A stretch of 64,000 bases of DNA from Peptococcaceae bacterium (GCA_012517475.1 JAAYUV010000020.1:32846-96845), one strand, 5' to 3'; counted from the stretch's first letter, positions 9,269-17,858 are shown. The notes: generated by a model from the sequence alone, not told the origin. Program-made: numbers and translations.

Positions 9269-10483
9269 TTATTTTTTCTTGATAACCCCTTTTTCATACA
9301 GAGCCTTAATTTCTTCATCCCCATAACCAAATTCACCTAAAATGTCTTCATTATCCATCCCGTATGTCGGACCACCGCGGAAAATCTGACTCGGATTGTT
9401 TTTATATCTTGGAATGGGTGCAACGCCTTTGACCATCCGATCCGTTATGGGATCGTGAAACTCTGCGATGGTCTCCCTGGCCTTATACTGGGGATTATTC
9501 AGCATCATGTCATAGGTCATAATGACACTGCAGGGAACCTGATGTTCGTTTAAAATTCTGTCTACTTCTTCTGCGGTATGGCTTTGGCAGAACTCCACCG
9601 CCGCTTTTACAAATTTTTCGGCACGGGGCCCATCTGTCTTAAAGATAACGCCATGAGGCTCGGCGAAGTCGGGATCATCTGCCAGACCCCAAAGTTTCTC
9701 CACCCGCTTAAACACTGCTGCCCCTCCTATTGCCAGCATGACCCAATTGCCATCCTTACATTTTTGAACATTTTCAAGGGCTGCTCTGAGATCCTTATTG
9801 CCCATCCGGGGAGGCTGTTTCCCGTTGTTAAGCCCTTCTGTAAGAAAGTTTCCTTGAAGACGGGCCAGTGTTTCGTACTGTGCTACATCAATGCTTTCAC
9901 CCACGCCCGTTTCCCTTGCCCTGTAAAGCGCAGCCATACAGGCGAAACCGGCAGTTAACGCGGTAATAAAATCACAGGTAAAAGGTTTTGCAGCATAAGG
10001 AGGCGCCGGATCGGGTTCTCCGTTTATCGCCATGAATCCGCTAAAAGCCTGCCCAATCGGGTCAAAAGAACCACGAGTGATATAAGCCGGGTCTCCCGTT
10101 TGTCCAAAACCGGAAACATGTGCAATAACAAGTTTGGGATTGACACTCCATAATATCTCGTCTGTCAGACCCCATTTAGCCCAGGTCCCGCCTTTAGAAT
10201 TTTCAACAAGAACATCACACCATTTGACCATTTGCAGGAGAATTTCTTTTCCTTCCGGAGAAGGAATATCCATGGCAATTGTTCTTTGGTTCCGATGCTC
10301 TACTGTAAAGGCATCTCCGAACATGCGGAACATATCCGGATATACTGCACTCTCGATATAGATGACATCTGCCCCTTGTTCTGCAAAAAGTGACCCGACA
10401 AACGGCGCCGCTATAGCCGATCCCGTCGTTATAACTTTTACTCCTTGCAAATTACCAAATTTCGGTATTTCGTTCTTTTTCAT
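9269..10483 (-). CDS. CaiB-like class III CoA-transferase, first gene of the left sigma-54 operon
   Basis: 404 residues with class III CoA-transferase architecture; Asp171 in 'PFTCDF' aligns with the catalytic Asp169 of CaiB. Conserved phrases 'HVSGFGQTG', 'GVGESIDVAQYE' and 'GMDNEDILGEFG' are present. It is the first gene after the sigma-54 promoter at 10621-10636, so its expression should depend on an enhancer-binding activator. It is followed by fixABCX and a CaiA-like dehydrogenase, an arrangement parallel to the caiTAB-fix operon on the right. It presumably attaches CoA to the acid that the operon reduces or oxidises. It is related to, but not the orthologue of, the CaiB at 53349-54572. 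Confidence 0.88.
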   Translation of the reverse strand: MKKNEIPKFGNLQGVKVITTGSAIAAPFVGSLFAEQGADVIYIESAVYPDMFRMFGDAFTVEHRNQRTIAMDIPSPEGKEILLQMVKWCDVLVENSKGGTWAKWGLTDEILWSVNPKLVIAHVSGFGQTGDPAYITRGSFDPIGQAFSGFMAINGEPDPAPPYAAKPFTCDFITALTAGFACMAALYRARETGVGESIDVAQYETLARLQGNFLTEGLNNGKQPPRMGNKDLRAALENVQKCKDGNWVMLAIGGAAVFKRVEKLWGLADDPDFAEPHGVIFKTDGPRAEKFVKAAVEFCQSHTAEEVDRILNEHQVPCSVIMTYDMMLNNPQYKARETIAEFHDPITDRMVKGVAPIPRYKNNPSQIFRGGPTYGMDNEDILGEFGYGDEEIKALYEKGVIKKK

Positions 10484-10620
10484 CTTTGAATTTCTCCTTT
10501 AGAATTTTTTAGATGATCAAATCTGAAGGTAAAGCAAGTGAATTTGATCACATAGTAAGGCTTGTTAAGAATCCTGAAGCCTTGGTGAACTGCCATTTCT
10601 ATTCTCCAAACTATATAAAT

Positions 10621-10636
10621 AGCAAATCCCATGCCA
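10621..10636 (-). promoter_or_regulatory. sigma-54 (-24/-12) promoter for the left CoA-transferase/fixABCX operon
   Basis: On the minus strand the sequence is TGGCATGGGATTTGCT: GG and GC elements separated by exactly 10 bp, close to the TGGCACG-N4-TTGCW consensus. Transcription should begin near 10611, leaving a leader of about 127 nt before the CoA-transferase ATG. A sigma-54 activator gene lies immediately upstream. Upstream (10694-10745) there are two direct TGTTCAAT copies and a TTGTT/AACAA inverted repeat that could be activator sites, but these are weak. Confidence 0.8.
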
Positions 10637-10660
10637 ACAATTTAAAAATAATAAAATAAA

Positions 10661-10685
10661 AAAATCCGGTATGTTACCGGATTTT
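10661..10685 (-). terminator. rho-independent terminator of the sigma-54 activator gene
   Basis: 11-bp stem AAAATCCGGTA / TACCGGATTTT with a 3-nt loop, followed on the minus strand by a T-rich tract (about TTTATTTTATT). It sits 111 bp after the activator stop codon and just upstream of the sigma-54 promoter, insulating the operon from the regulator transcript. Confidence 0.85.
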
Positions 10686-10795
10686 AATCTCATTGTTCAA
10701 TTTGAATTGACTGCCTGTTGTTTTCTGTAGAACAAACTGTTCAATCAAAGTGTTACATGGGTACATGAGATAATACAAAAAGGTTGTCTTCCGAA

Positions 10796-12810
10796 TCAGT
10801 TCTTCTTGTTCTCTTGAACAGCAGAAGTTTTCAGCGTAATCTTATATTTTTCGATTTTGCGGTACAGGGTATTCCTGGCTATATTTAGTTCCTTGGCTGT
10901 TTTAGAAATGTTACCCCCGTAGGTTTCCAACAGCTGAACAATTCTTTCTTTTTCTGCAAATTCATCCTCGATAGAATCTTCCTTGTGATAGGCATGAGTA
11001 TTCTTCCCGTGCAGAATGTAAGCAGGCAAACAGTCCGGGGTAATTTCCATCCCTTCAGATAAAACCAAGGCTTTTTCCACTACATTTTTAAGCTCCCGCA
11101 CATTCCCCGGCCAGTCGTATTGACTCAGGATATGGAGAACATCCTGGCTTAAAGGTTTTGGCGGAATCTGAAACTCTTTTGATAATTCGGAGACAAAATG
11201 ATCAGCCAATAAGGGAATATCGCTTTTCCTTTCCCTTAACGGAGGAAGATTAATCTCAATCACATTCAGTCTGTAATACAAATCTTCCCTAAATTGCCCA
11301 TTCCTTACGAGCTCAGCCATATCTTTATTACTTGCAGCGATAATTCTGACATCCACTTTTTTAGGCTTATTGGAGCTAATCCGGGTAACCACCCTTTCCT
11401 GAATAAACCGGAGCAAGCTAACCTGCATGTCCAAAGGCATTTCACTAATTTCATCCAAAAGAAGGGTTCCCTCATGAGCATGTTCAAATTTACCAATAGA
11501 GCCTTGAGCACGCGCCCCGGTAAATGCCCCCTGTTCATATCCGAAAAGTTCACTTTGAAGGAGTTCTTTTGGGATTGATCCACAATTCAGCGCTACGAAG
11601 CACCCCTTACGTTTGCTCAGCCGGTGAATGGCCCTTGACACGACTTCCTTACCGGTACCGGTTTCACCCTGGAGCAGAACATTTGAAGGATATGGGGCTG
11701 TCTTCTGAATAATCTCATTAACTTTTGACCAGGCGGGGCTCTTTCCAATATAATCAATGTTTTGGGATTGAGACTGTCTTAGATTGATTGAGACTGTCTT
11801 AGATTGATAATGGGAACGATGCTTTTATTACATTCTGTTTCTTTTTCCACAGCAGAATTTTGGTCAAACAAAAGAATCGTTTGGACTTCACCATTAGGGA
11901 GAGTAGCCTGGTTTTTTCTGATCAGGCGGCAAGCGCGTTTCGTTTCCTTATTACCGCTGAAATGATATTCCCAATTATCGTCCTGTTGAGACTGGCTGTC
12001 CATGAGGATAGAAAGATCTCTTTTTCCTGCCAGCAAATCACCCAGTGATTTACCCCTGAGAGAAGCGACATCGGAATACCCCAAGAGTGTGCCAAAAGTA
12101 TCGTTCCCAGCCACGACACTGCCGGAATGATCAAGAATTACAATCATTTTAGAACAACAATTCAGCATTTCCCGATAAAAATCCAGAGAATTAAATAAAC
12201 TATATGTTCCCTTTTTATCCCCCAATAAATTTTCAATCATCTTAGATGCGGATATGATCATTGGAAGAGATTTCGTTGGCAAGGGACCAAACGGACTGAC
12301 CCCATTCATTACACCCATAAAAGTCTTTCCAAGCATAATCGGTGCACTGGCGTTGGAGTAAGTTTGGACAATCACGCGATAGTGTTCGTAACCATCCGTT
12401 GTTACAGGAACGTGCTCATTGAGAACAATTGTGACTGCGCCACTTCCGCACGTTGCCTCATGTTGGTAGGTTCCCAAAGTCCGGGGGTAATTTTTCAAGG
12501 GTGTAATTAATTCATAAATAAAACCTTCTGAATCGCAGATCGATATATTACTATTCAAAATAGTTAATAGGTATTTCATAATTGGGCTGACTAATAACAG
12601 ATTTTCGGCATATTCCTTTCTCTTCTTCTTCAGAAGGGATTCAGAACATCTGGGAAAATCTGTTGACCAGGGATCTAAGCCGTAATTTCTGCAGCGTTCC
12701 CAGGAGCGGGCAATAATAGGTCTCACCTTGTCTTCCAGAATAATCCCCCTGGCGACGAAAGTCTTCCAAGCTTCAAGAATTTCTACCTGTGTATATGCCG
12801 GTGATGACAC
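10796..12810 (-). pseudogene. sigma-54-dependent activator (AcoR-like: GAF-PAS-AAA+-Fis HTH), frameshifted by a 20-bp tandem duplication
   Basis: The N-terminal half (11779-12810, GTG start with AAGGAGG 7 nt upstream) encodes the 'ARSWERC' leader typical of AcoR-like activators, a GAF domain and a PAS domain, then stops at 11779-11781. The other frame continues (10796 to about 11760) with the sigma-54 AAA+ domain: GAFTGA loop, Walker B 'GTLLLDEIS', 'YYRLNVIEINLPPLRERK' and a Fis-type helix-turn-helix 'GGNISKTAKELNIARN'. The frames are separated by a perfect 20-bp tandem duplication (11767-11806). Deleting one copy gives a continuous 664-residue protein including the Walker A GETGTGKE. It lies upstream of the sigma-54 promoter and presumably controlled the left operon. 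As sequenced it should yield only a 343-residue protein without ATPase or DNA-binding domain. Confidence 0.9.
11766..11808. repeat. 20-bp tandem duplication inside the activator gene
   Basis: The unit ATTGAGACTGTCTTAGATTG occurs twice head to tail (11767-11786 and 11787-11806), and identity extends slightly beyond on both sides (2.15 copies). Because 20 is not a multiple of 3 the reading frame shifts and a TAA is met within the repeat. Perfect identity of the copies implies a very recent event. Confidence 0.95.
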
Positions 12811-12863
12811 GAAAAGACCTCCTTATCTTCCCAAACTGCGTATATACTGTATACTCATCATAC

Positions 12864-12884
12864 ACTAAATTTCTTAAATTTAGT
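12864..12884. promoter_or_regulatory. palindrome in the activator promoter region, possible operator
   Basis: Perfect inverted repeat ACTAAATTT-CTT-AAATTTAGT lying 54 bp upstream of the GTG of the sigma-54 activator. Position and symmetry suit an operator (for example autoregulation), but no protein can be assigned from sequence. Confidence 0.4.
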
Positions 12885-12965
12885 ATATCCTGATTTCATC
12901 AGATAAAAAAGATTTGAAGTATAATCAAATGCTATTCGTCAATAATCTGATAGCACTAGAAAAAA

Positions 12966-12986
12966 GGAAGCGTCCAGGACACTTCC
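12966..12986 (-). terminator. terminator of the ABC substrate-binding protein gene
   Basis: On the minus strand GGAAGTGTCC / GGACGCTTCC (one G-U pair) forms a 10-bp stem followed by TTTTTTC. It lies 105 bp beyond the stop codon of the gene at 13091-14053 and upstream of the activator promoter. Confidence 0.75.
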
Positions 12987-13090
12987 TTTACAAACACTCA
13001 CCATAATTTTATTCTCCGCATCTTTATTGTCATAACATATGGTAAAATATTTTCTTTCCTTGCCTATTTGGGTTACCCAGATCAATAAAA

Positions 13091-14053
13091 TCAATACAAG
13101 TCTTTTACTATGAAGCTATCATATGTTACTTCACTCTTGAGCAAATTCTTGTCTTTTAACCACTTTAAGACACTGTTAACCTCTTTTTCCGCGGGAAGCT
13201 GCGGCTTGGAATAATGCTGGATACGGTAATTTGCGGCAATATCCGCAGGAATATTTGCATCTTTCACCAGGAGATCTTTGAATTGCTCAGGGGATTTATT
13301 AATATCATCGACAGCTTTGGCATACGCTTTATAAAAACCTTTGACCGCATCCTTTTTTTCGTTCAGGGATTTTCCCCTCATGATGATTACTGCCTGACTC
13401 AGGTTGTCTCCCTTAGTGTCTTCGGCAATGATTTTAGCTCCTTTTGCCACGGTGTAGGTTATTTGCGGGTCAGGGACAGTAATTGCGTCTATTTGATTGT
13501 TCAAGAGCATTTCCACTCTTACAGGCAGTTTGGCAACCGTAGTCTTATTGACTTCAGAAGGTTTTACACCCCCCGCTGTGAGAAGTCCGTCCGTAACATA
13601 TTCTATTATTGAATTGCTGGAAATCCCAATGCTTTTGCCTTTTAAATCAGGAACGGTTTTTATATTACTTTTCGGTGAGGCTACAATGGCAAAACGTCCT
13701 TCTTCAGGGGTTGCTCCCAGGGTAAGGGAACTAATGCGAAGATCCTCTCCTGAACTTTTGAGCATGGCGGCAATAAGCATATCCGTGACCATTCCGTCAA
13801 GTTGGCCGGACTGAAAGGCGCTTTGAAGTTCAACCGGACTTTGAAAAGGAGTAAGATCAACTTTTAGGTTTTCCTGCGCAAAATATCCGTTTTTTTCCGC
13901 AATGAGAATTGGCAGATTATCTTCCAAGGGCATGGTTCCGATCTTTAATGTGGTTTGGTTCGTTTTGACTTCGCTTTTTGGGGAACAACCCGCTACATTT
14001 GCAAGGATAAAGAGAAAAACTAATAAAAATGTTAGGAGTGTTTTCTTATTCAT
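13091..14053 (-). CDS. ABC transporter substrate-binding lipoprotein, SsuA/ThiY (NMT1) type
   Basis: 320 residues. The N-terminus is a lipoprotein signal (MNKKTLLTFLLVFLFILANV) with a lipobox ending at Cys23 (ANVAGC). The body has the NMT1/SsuA-like periplasmic fold signature: 'LKIGTMPLEDNLPILIAEKNGYF', 'LTPFQSPVELQSAFQSGQLDG' and 'DLKGKSIGISS'. Such proteins feed nitrate/sulfonate/taurine/thiamine-precursor type importers. The cognate permease and ATPase are at 15227-16734, separated by divergent menA. A 32-bp inverted repeat (14071-14102) lies 18 bp upstream of the start. The ligand is unknown; the menA neighbour might suggest an aromatic or quinone-related compound, which is speculative. 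Confidence 0.85.
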   Translation of the reverse strand: MNKKTLLTFLLVFLFILANVAGCSPKSEVKTNQTTLKIGTMPLEDNLPILIAEKNGYFAQENLKVDLTPFQSPVELQSAFQSGQLDGMVTDMLIAAMLKSSGEDLRISSLTLGATPEEGRFAIVASPKSNIKTVPDLKGKSIGISSNSIIEYVTDGLLTAGGVKPSEVNKTTVAKLPVRVEMLLNNQIDAITVPDPQITYTVAKGAKIIAEDTKGDNLSQAVIIMRGKSLNEKKDAVKGFYKAYAKAVDDINKSPEQFKDLLVKDANIPADIAANYRIQHYSKPQLPAEKEVNSVLKWLKDKNLLKSEVTYDSFIVKDLY

Positions 14054-14070
14054 GATATAGCCTCCATATA

Positions 14071-14102
14071 TCCAAGTAATGAATTATAGTTCATTTCTTG
14101 GA
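14071..14102. promoter_or_regulatory. 32-bp inverted repeat, candidate TetR operator
   Basis: 13-bp arms TCCAAGTAATGAA and TTCATTTCTTGGA (one mismatch) around a 6-bp centre, directly upstream of the binding-protein gene. The arm matches 12 of 13 bases of TCCAAGAATTGAA at 17457-17469 in front of the TetR gene, suggesting that the same regulator controls both transcripts. Confidence 0.55.
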
Positions 14103-14325
14103 TTATCTTATACCCATTACGTAAGAAAGTCAATATCCGGTTCTTCCATTTCAGGGCTTTTATGCAGTTGAATTTTTAAGTATATACATTATTTTGTTTT
14201 CTCTCTATTCATTATTCGCCAATCCCCGGGAACATATTCTACTAGTTGCTCACCGGATAAACATCGCTTACAATATGTAACGAAGAACTATTAAAATCTA
14301 TTCTGTTTGTAAAGGGATAAAAGCT

Positions 14326-15237
14326 ATGGATAAAAACAAAGAATCCAATTCCCAACATTTGAGCATTTTTAAAATCTGGTATTTGGCCATTCGTCCGAAG
14401 ACTCTGCCTGCAGCGGCCGGACCCGTGATTGTGGGTCTGAGTTTGGCTCTGGGAGATGGTTTTTTTCAATTCGGGCCCGCATTTTCAGCCTTGTTGGCCG
14501 CTCTTCTTTTGCAAATCGGATCAAATCTGGCCAATGATGTATACGACTTTAAGAAAGGAACAGATACAAAAGAAAGAGTCGGCCCGATGAGGGTTACCCA
14601 GGCGGGTTTACTCTCCCCCAAACAAGTCATGCGAGGAATGATATTCGTTTTTGCCCTTTCTGCTTTGGTAGGATTGTATCTGATTTTTGTCGGGGGCTGG
14701 CCTATTCTGATCGTCGGCATTTGCGCTATTATTTGTGCCGTAGCTTATACGGCAGGACCCTATCCTCTCGGTTATAAGGGAGTTGCCGATATTTTCGTAT
14801 TTGCATTTTTTGGCCCTGCAGCAGTATGCGGTACCTATTATCTCCAATCGGGAAATGTTAATACCCTGGCATGGTGGGCTTCAATTCCTCCGGGGCTGCT
14901 TGTTACCGCTATTTTGGTTGTCAATAACTTGAGGGATATAGATACAGACCGGAAAGCCGGGAAAAAAACTTTGGCGGTTCGTTTCGGCCAAGGTTTTGCT
15001 CAGGGTCAGTACCTTATGCTGGTTCTTGTATCCTATCTCATCCCCCTGATCATGTATGTTCAAGGAATATCTTCTTTCAGCATTCTACTGCCCTGGATTT
15101 CCCTTCCGCTGCTTATTCCGCGGATCAAGGAGATCTTCACAAAAAAAGGGGTTCCGCTAAATGCCACACTTGCAGGGACCGCCAAACTTGGACTTATATT
15201 TTGCATTCTTTTCGCGATAGGATTTCTTATGGGTTAA
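14326..15237 (+). CDS. menA: MenA, 1,4-dihydroxy-2-naphthoate polyprenyltransferase
   Basis: 303 residues of the UbiA prenyltransferase superfamily with about eight or nine membrane helices. The first Asp-rich motif is NDVYDFKKGTD and the second 'NNLRDIDTDRKAGKKTLAVR', both MenA-like; the N-terminal 'AIRPKTLPAAAGPVIVG' is also characteristic. It prenylates 1,4-dihydroxy-2-naphthoate in menaquinone synthesis at the membrane. It is transcribed opposite to its neighbours and its 3' end overlaps the permease gene at 15227-15982 by 11 bp. Menaquinone would be the natural electron carrier for quinone-linked FixCX. No other men genes are in the window. Confidence 0.88.
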   Translation: MDKNKESNSQHLSIFKIWYLAIRPKTLPAAAGPVIVGLSLALGDGFFQFGPAFSALLAALLLQIGSNLANDVYDFKKGTDTKERVGPMRVTQAGLLSPKQVMRGMIFVFALSALVGLYLIFVGGWPILIVGICAIICAVAYTAGPYPLGYKGVADIFVFAFFGPAAVCGTYYLQSGNVNTLAWWASIPPGLLVTAILVVNNLRDIDTDRKAGKKTLAVRFGQGFAQGQYLMLVLVSYLIPLIMYVQGISSFSILLPWISLPLLIPRIKEIFTKKGVPLNATLAGTAKLGLIFCILFAIGFLMG

Positions 15238-15982
15238 CCCAGGAGCAGAGTATTTTTTCACAGGCGTCCAAAAGAAGGTAAATCAGGAATCCCATCAGAC
15301 CCATGGCGATAATCCCGGCGAACATTTGTTCATAAGCAAGACTGCTCCAGGAATCCATAATATAGAACCCGATTCCTTCTCTGGTGGCATAGGTCTCAAC
15401 AAGGAAAAGTACGGCCATAGCAGTTCCCAATCCTAACCGGAGGGAAGTTAGGATTGCCGGAAGGCAAGCCGGAAAATATACATGAAAATATAGATCCCTT
15501 TCGTTTGCCCTTAAGGATCTTACGGAAAGGATATATTCTTTTTGCAGATTTTTAGCCGCATCCCGGGTTGTCACCAGGATTTGATAAAATACGATCAATG
15601 TGATCATTACGATCTTAGAAACATTGCCGATCCCCATCAGGATCAAAAAAACAGGAAGAAAAACAATCTTCGGAACAGGATAAGTCAGGTAGATAAGAGG
15701 GGCTGATATTGCATCAACTCTTTTATTTTTTCCAATCCATAATCCCATGGGTACCCCAACGATCGTTGCAATAATTAAGCTCACTGCAATACGATAAAAG
15801 CTTACTTTCAAATGAATCATCAAATCGCTGTTCATTGAGTGGAACAGGCTTGTAAAAGCAGCAAAGGGAGGTGGAAATACCGGGGTATCCAGGATAAAGG
15901 AAAGAACCTGCCAGGAAAGAAGTAAAAAGACGACCGCCGATAAGAGGTGTATTGCCTTTTTCGTTAACCCATTTACACGCAT
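15227..15982 (-). CDS. ABC transporter permease, SsuC/TauC type
   Basis: 251 residues with about six membrane segments and the BPD permease EAA-like loop 'ARSLRANERDLYFHVYFPACLPAILTSLRLGLG' region (key residues: conserved 'FP..LP.I...LR.G'). This is the single-permease architecture of nitrate/sulfonate/taurine importers. Its start overlaps the ATPase gene by 10 bp and its stop overlaps the convergent menA stop by 11 bp. It should pair with the binding protein at 13091-14053. Confidence 0.87.
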   Translation of the reverse strand: MRVNGLTKKAIHLLSAVVFLLLSWQVLSFILDTPVFPPPFAAFTSLFHSMNSDLMIHLKVSFYRIAVSLIIATIVGVPMGLWIGKNKRVDAISAPLIYLTYPVPKIVFLPVFLILMGIGNVSKIVMITLIVFYQILVTTRDAAKNLQKEYILSVRSLRANERDLYFHVYFPACLPAILTSLRLGLGTAMAVLFLVETYATREGIGFYIMDSWSSLAYEQMFAGIIAMGLMGFLIYLLLDACEKILCSWVNP

Positions 15983-16734
15983 GTTTTTTCCCTCCCTCTT
16001 AAACAGGAGCGAAGGGAATTGGAGATCTCAAGAAACTCCAGTTGTCCGCGCGCCGAATATTCTCCGGCAAGGGGGTTAACATATTCCCTTATAATTGTAC
16101 CCGGGCACTCCGACATAACGAATATCTTTTGTCCCAGAAAAACGGCTTCTTCAATATTATGGGTAATAAAAAGGATAGTAAGGTTTGTCTCCTTCCAAAG
16201 CTGCAAAAGAAAATCCTGCATTTCCTCCCTGGTAAGCGCATCCAGAGAAGAAAACGGTTCATCCATCAGTAAAAGCTCAGGCTGAAGAATAAGTGACCTG
16301 GCAATAGCTACCCTCTGCCGCTGCCCTCCGCTTAATTGGGTGGGAAACCTTTTCCGCAAGGAAAACAGTCCTAATTTATTGAGAATCTGCTCAACCTTAT
16401 CTGCGGTTTCCGTTTTTGACAACCCTTTGATTTGAAGCCCTAATTTTACATTGTCCCAAACCGTTTTCCATGGCAGCAAACCATATTCCTGAAGTATTAA
16501 AGCAGCTTCCCCGGTTTCCTTCGGCAGTTTGCCGTTAAGCAAAACCTGACCTTTATAGTCCTGATTGAGACCGGCAAGTACACTCAGCAAAGTACTTTTC
16601 CCGCATCCCGAAGGCCCGATTATTGCCCCTATGCTGCCTCGCGGCAAAGAGAGATTCACGTTACGAAGGGCGGGATTTGTTTTCTTTTGATGGTTATAAT
16701 CCACCTGTAGTGACGAAATAGATAGATAATCCAT
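15973..16734 (-). CDS. ABC transporter ATP-binding protein, SsuB/TauB type
   Basis: 253 residues. Walker A 'GPSGCGKST', signature 'LSGGQRQRVAIARSL' and Walker B 'LLLMDEPFSSLD', with the SsuB-like 'LILQEYGLLPWKTVWDNV' Q-loop. It energises import by the permease at 15227-15982. It starts 42 bp after the TetR gene and overlaps the permease gene by 10 bp, giving a TetR-ATPase-permease operon. Confidence 0.9.
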   Translation of the reverse strand: MDYLSISSLQVDYNHQKKTNPALRNVNLSLPRGSIGAIIGPSGCGKSTLLSVLAGLNQDYKGQVLLNGKLPKETGEAALILQEYGLLPWKTVWDNVKLGLQIKGLSKTETADKVEQILNKLGLFSLRKRFPTQLSGGQRQRVAIARSLILQPELLLMDEPFSSLDALTREEMQDFLLQLWKETNLTILFITHNIEEAVFLGQKIFVMSECPGTIIREYVNPLAGEYSARGQLEFLEISNSLRSCLRGREKTCV

Positions 16735-16776
16735 GACTTGTTCCTTCTCATCCCCGTTATTTAAGTATCATTTGTT

Positions 16777-17391
16777 CTAGTTTTTTTGTCTCCCTAAGCC
16801 TCTCATATTGTATTCAAGGAGAGTGTTAAACGCTTGATCCCAATCTTTGGGTTCTCCATGGCTGATCCAGGAAAAAATGACCTGACGAAAAGATCCTACG
16901 AACGCCGTAGCGCTAACCTGCGTATCCTGTTGGGGAATTAGATGCTGTGCAACAAGGTCATCAATGTCTTGTTTTGCAAATTGGATCAGATCATTTTCAA
17001 TATCCGTAAATTTTGCATGAAATGCTGTATTGATCTCAGGAAAATGCTCAAGAAAAATCTTTGCCAGGTGTTTTTCTTTCATAAATGTTTGAACACATAT
17101 CTCCATAGAAGCTTGGAGCTTATCAAAAACATTATTGTATTTAGCCCTTTCCTTTTTAATAATATACAGCAATTCCGAATAGAGTTCTTTGACAACTGTC
17201 TCCATCAGAGCTTCTTTATTAGTAAAATACAAGTAGAAAGTTCCGGTTGCAATTCCTGCTCTTTTTGCTATAGCTTTTATAGATGTTTTTTCGCTTTCTT
17301 CTTCTGCGAGAATTTCCCTCGCAGCTTTCAGTATTTTATCTCTCAAATTTTGTTGTTTGGCTATTACTTTCTCCGTTTTGTTATAGACCAT
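16777..17391 (-). CDS. TetR/AcrR-family regulator of the ABC transporter
   Basis: 204 residues. The N-terminal TetR DNA-binding domain is at about residues 15-65 ('ILKAAREILAEEESEKTSIKAIAKRAGIATGTFYLYF', HTH around 'IAKRAGIATGTFYLYF'), followed by an all-helical ligand domain. It is the first gene of the ATPase-permease operon, so autoregulation is likely. A TCCAAGAATTGAA element lies 66 bp upstream and recurs as the arms of the inverted repeat before the binding-protein gene. The effector is unknown. Confidence 0.85.
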   Translation of the reverse strand: MVYNKTEKVIAKQQNLRDKILKAAREILAEEESEKTSIKAIAKRAGIATGTFYLYFTNKEALMETVVKELYSELLYIIKKERAKYNNVFDKLQASMEICVQTFMKEKHLAKIFLEHFPEINTAFHAKFTDIENDLIQFAKQDIDDLVAQHLIPQQDTQVSATAFVGSFRQVIFSWISHGEPKDWDQAFNTLLEYNMRGLGRQKN

Positions 17392-17450
17392 AACATACTC
17401 CTAATCAAAAAGATCACATATCACGGTTTTGGGTAAATTTGTTACCAAGG

Positions 17451-17469
17451 ATTCAATCCAAGAATTGAA
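17451..17469. promoter_or_regulatory. candidate TetR operator in front of the TetR-ABC operon
   Basis: ATTCAATCCAAGAATTGAA contains an inverted repeat TTCAAT/ATTGAA and the 13-mer TCCAAGAATTGAA, which matches the arms of the repeat at 14071-14102 with one mismatch. The rest of the gap 17392-17692 holds AT-rich promoter sequence and the terminator at 17584-17618. Confidence 0.45.
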
Positions 17470-17583
17470 CTGTTATTCAGTTTATGCTTTGATTTTACGC
17501 TAGATATTCTTTTTGTCAAGTATAGAACTTTAATAGAATGTGAATATTGCAGGGGTGTTATACCTTATACAGATTAATGAAAA

Positions 17584-17618
17584 AAGAATGGAAGCACTTA
17601 CTCGATGCTTCCATTCTT
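17584..17618 (-). terminator. terminator after the YjcZ-like gene cluster
   Basis: Perfect 13-bp stem AAGAATGGAAGCA / TGCTTCCATTCTT with a 9-nt loop. The minus-strand 3' side runs into a T-tract (complement of AAAAAA at 17578-17583). It lies 75 bp downstream of the last small gene (17693-17821). Confidence 0.8.
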
Positions 17619-17692
17619 GATTTATTCAATAGGATAACTTCAGAAATGATATTATCAGAAATGATATTAAAAGTCTGAAGACTTTCTAATGA

Positions 17693-17821
17693 TTAGAAGA
17701 TTACGGCCAGAGCTATCAGAATTAAAATAGCGATTGCAATAATTGCAGCACCAATACCGGTTCCATACACTGGAGCAGCTACAGGTCTGACAACAGGTCT
17801 ACAACAACATCCACCGTACAT
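17693..17821 (-). CDS. YjcZ-like small membrane/spore protein 1
   Basis: 42 residues, too short for many gene callers. The ATG is preceded by GAAAGGGGG. The N-terminus is MYGGCCCRPVVRPVAAPVYG, followed by a single hydrophobic helix (IGAAIIAIAILILIALAVIF) at the very C-terminus. A glycine/cysteine-rich head and a C-terminal hydrophobic tail ending in F is the pattern of the YjcZ/YczM-type small proteins of spore-forming Firmicutes. It is the last of four tandem genes with similar tails, and the terminator at 17584-17618 follows. The function of this family is poorly defined; association with spores is family knowledge, not visible here. Confidence 0.75.
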   Translation of the reverse strand: MYGGCCCRPVVRPVAAPVYGTGIGAAIIAIAILILIALAVIF

Positions 17822-17858
17822 TTTTTTTCCCCCTTTCAAGAATATTACGCTCTATAAA

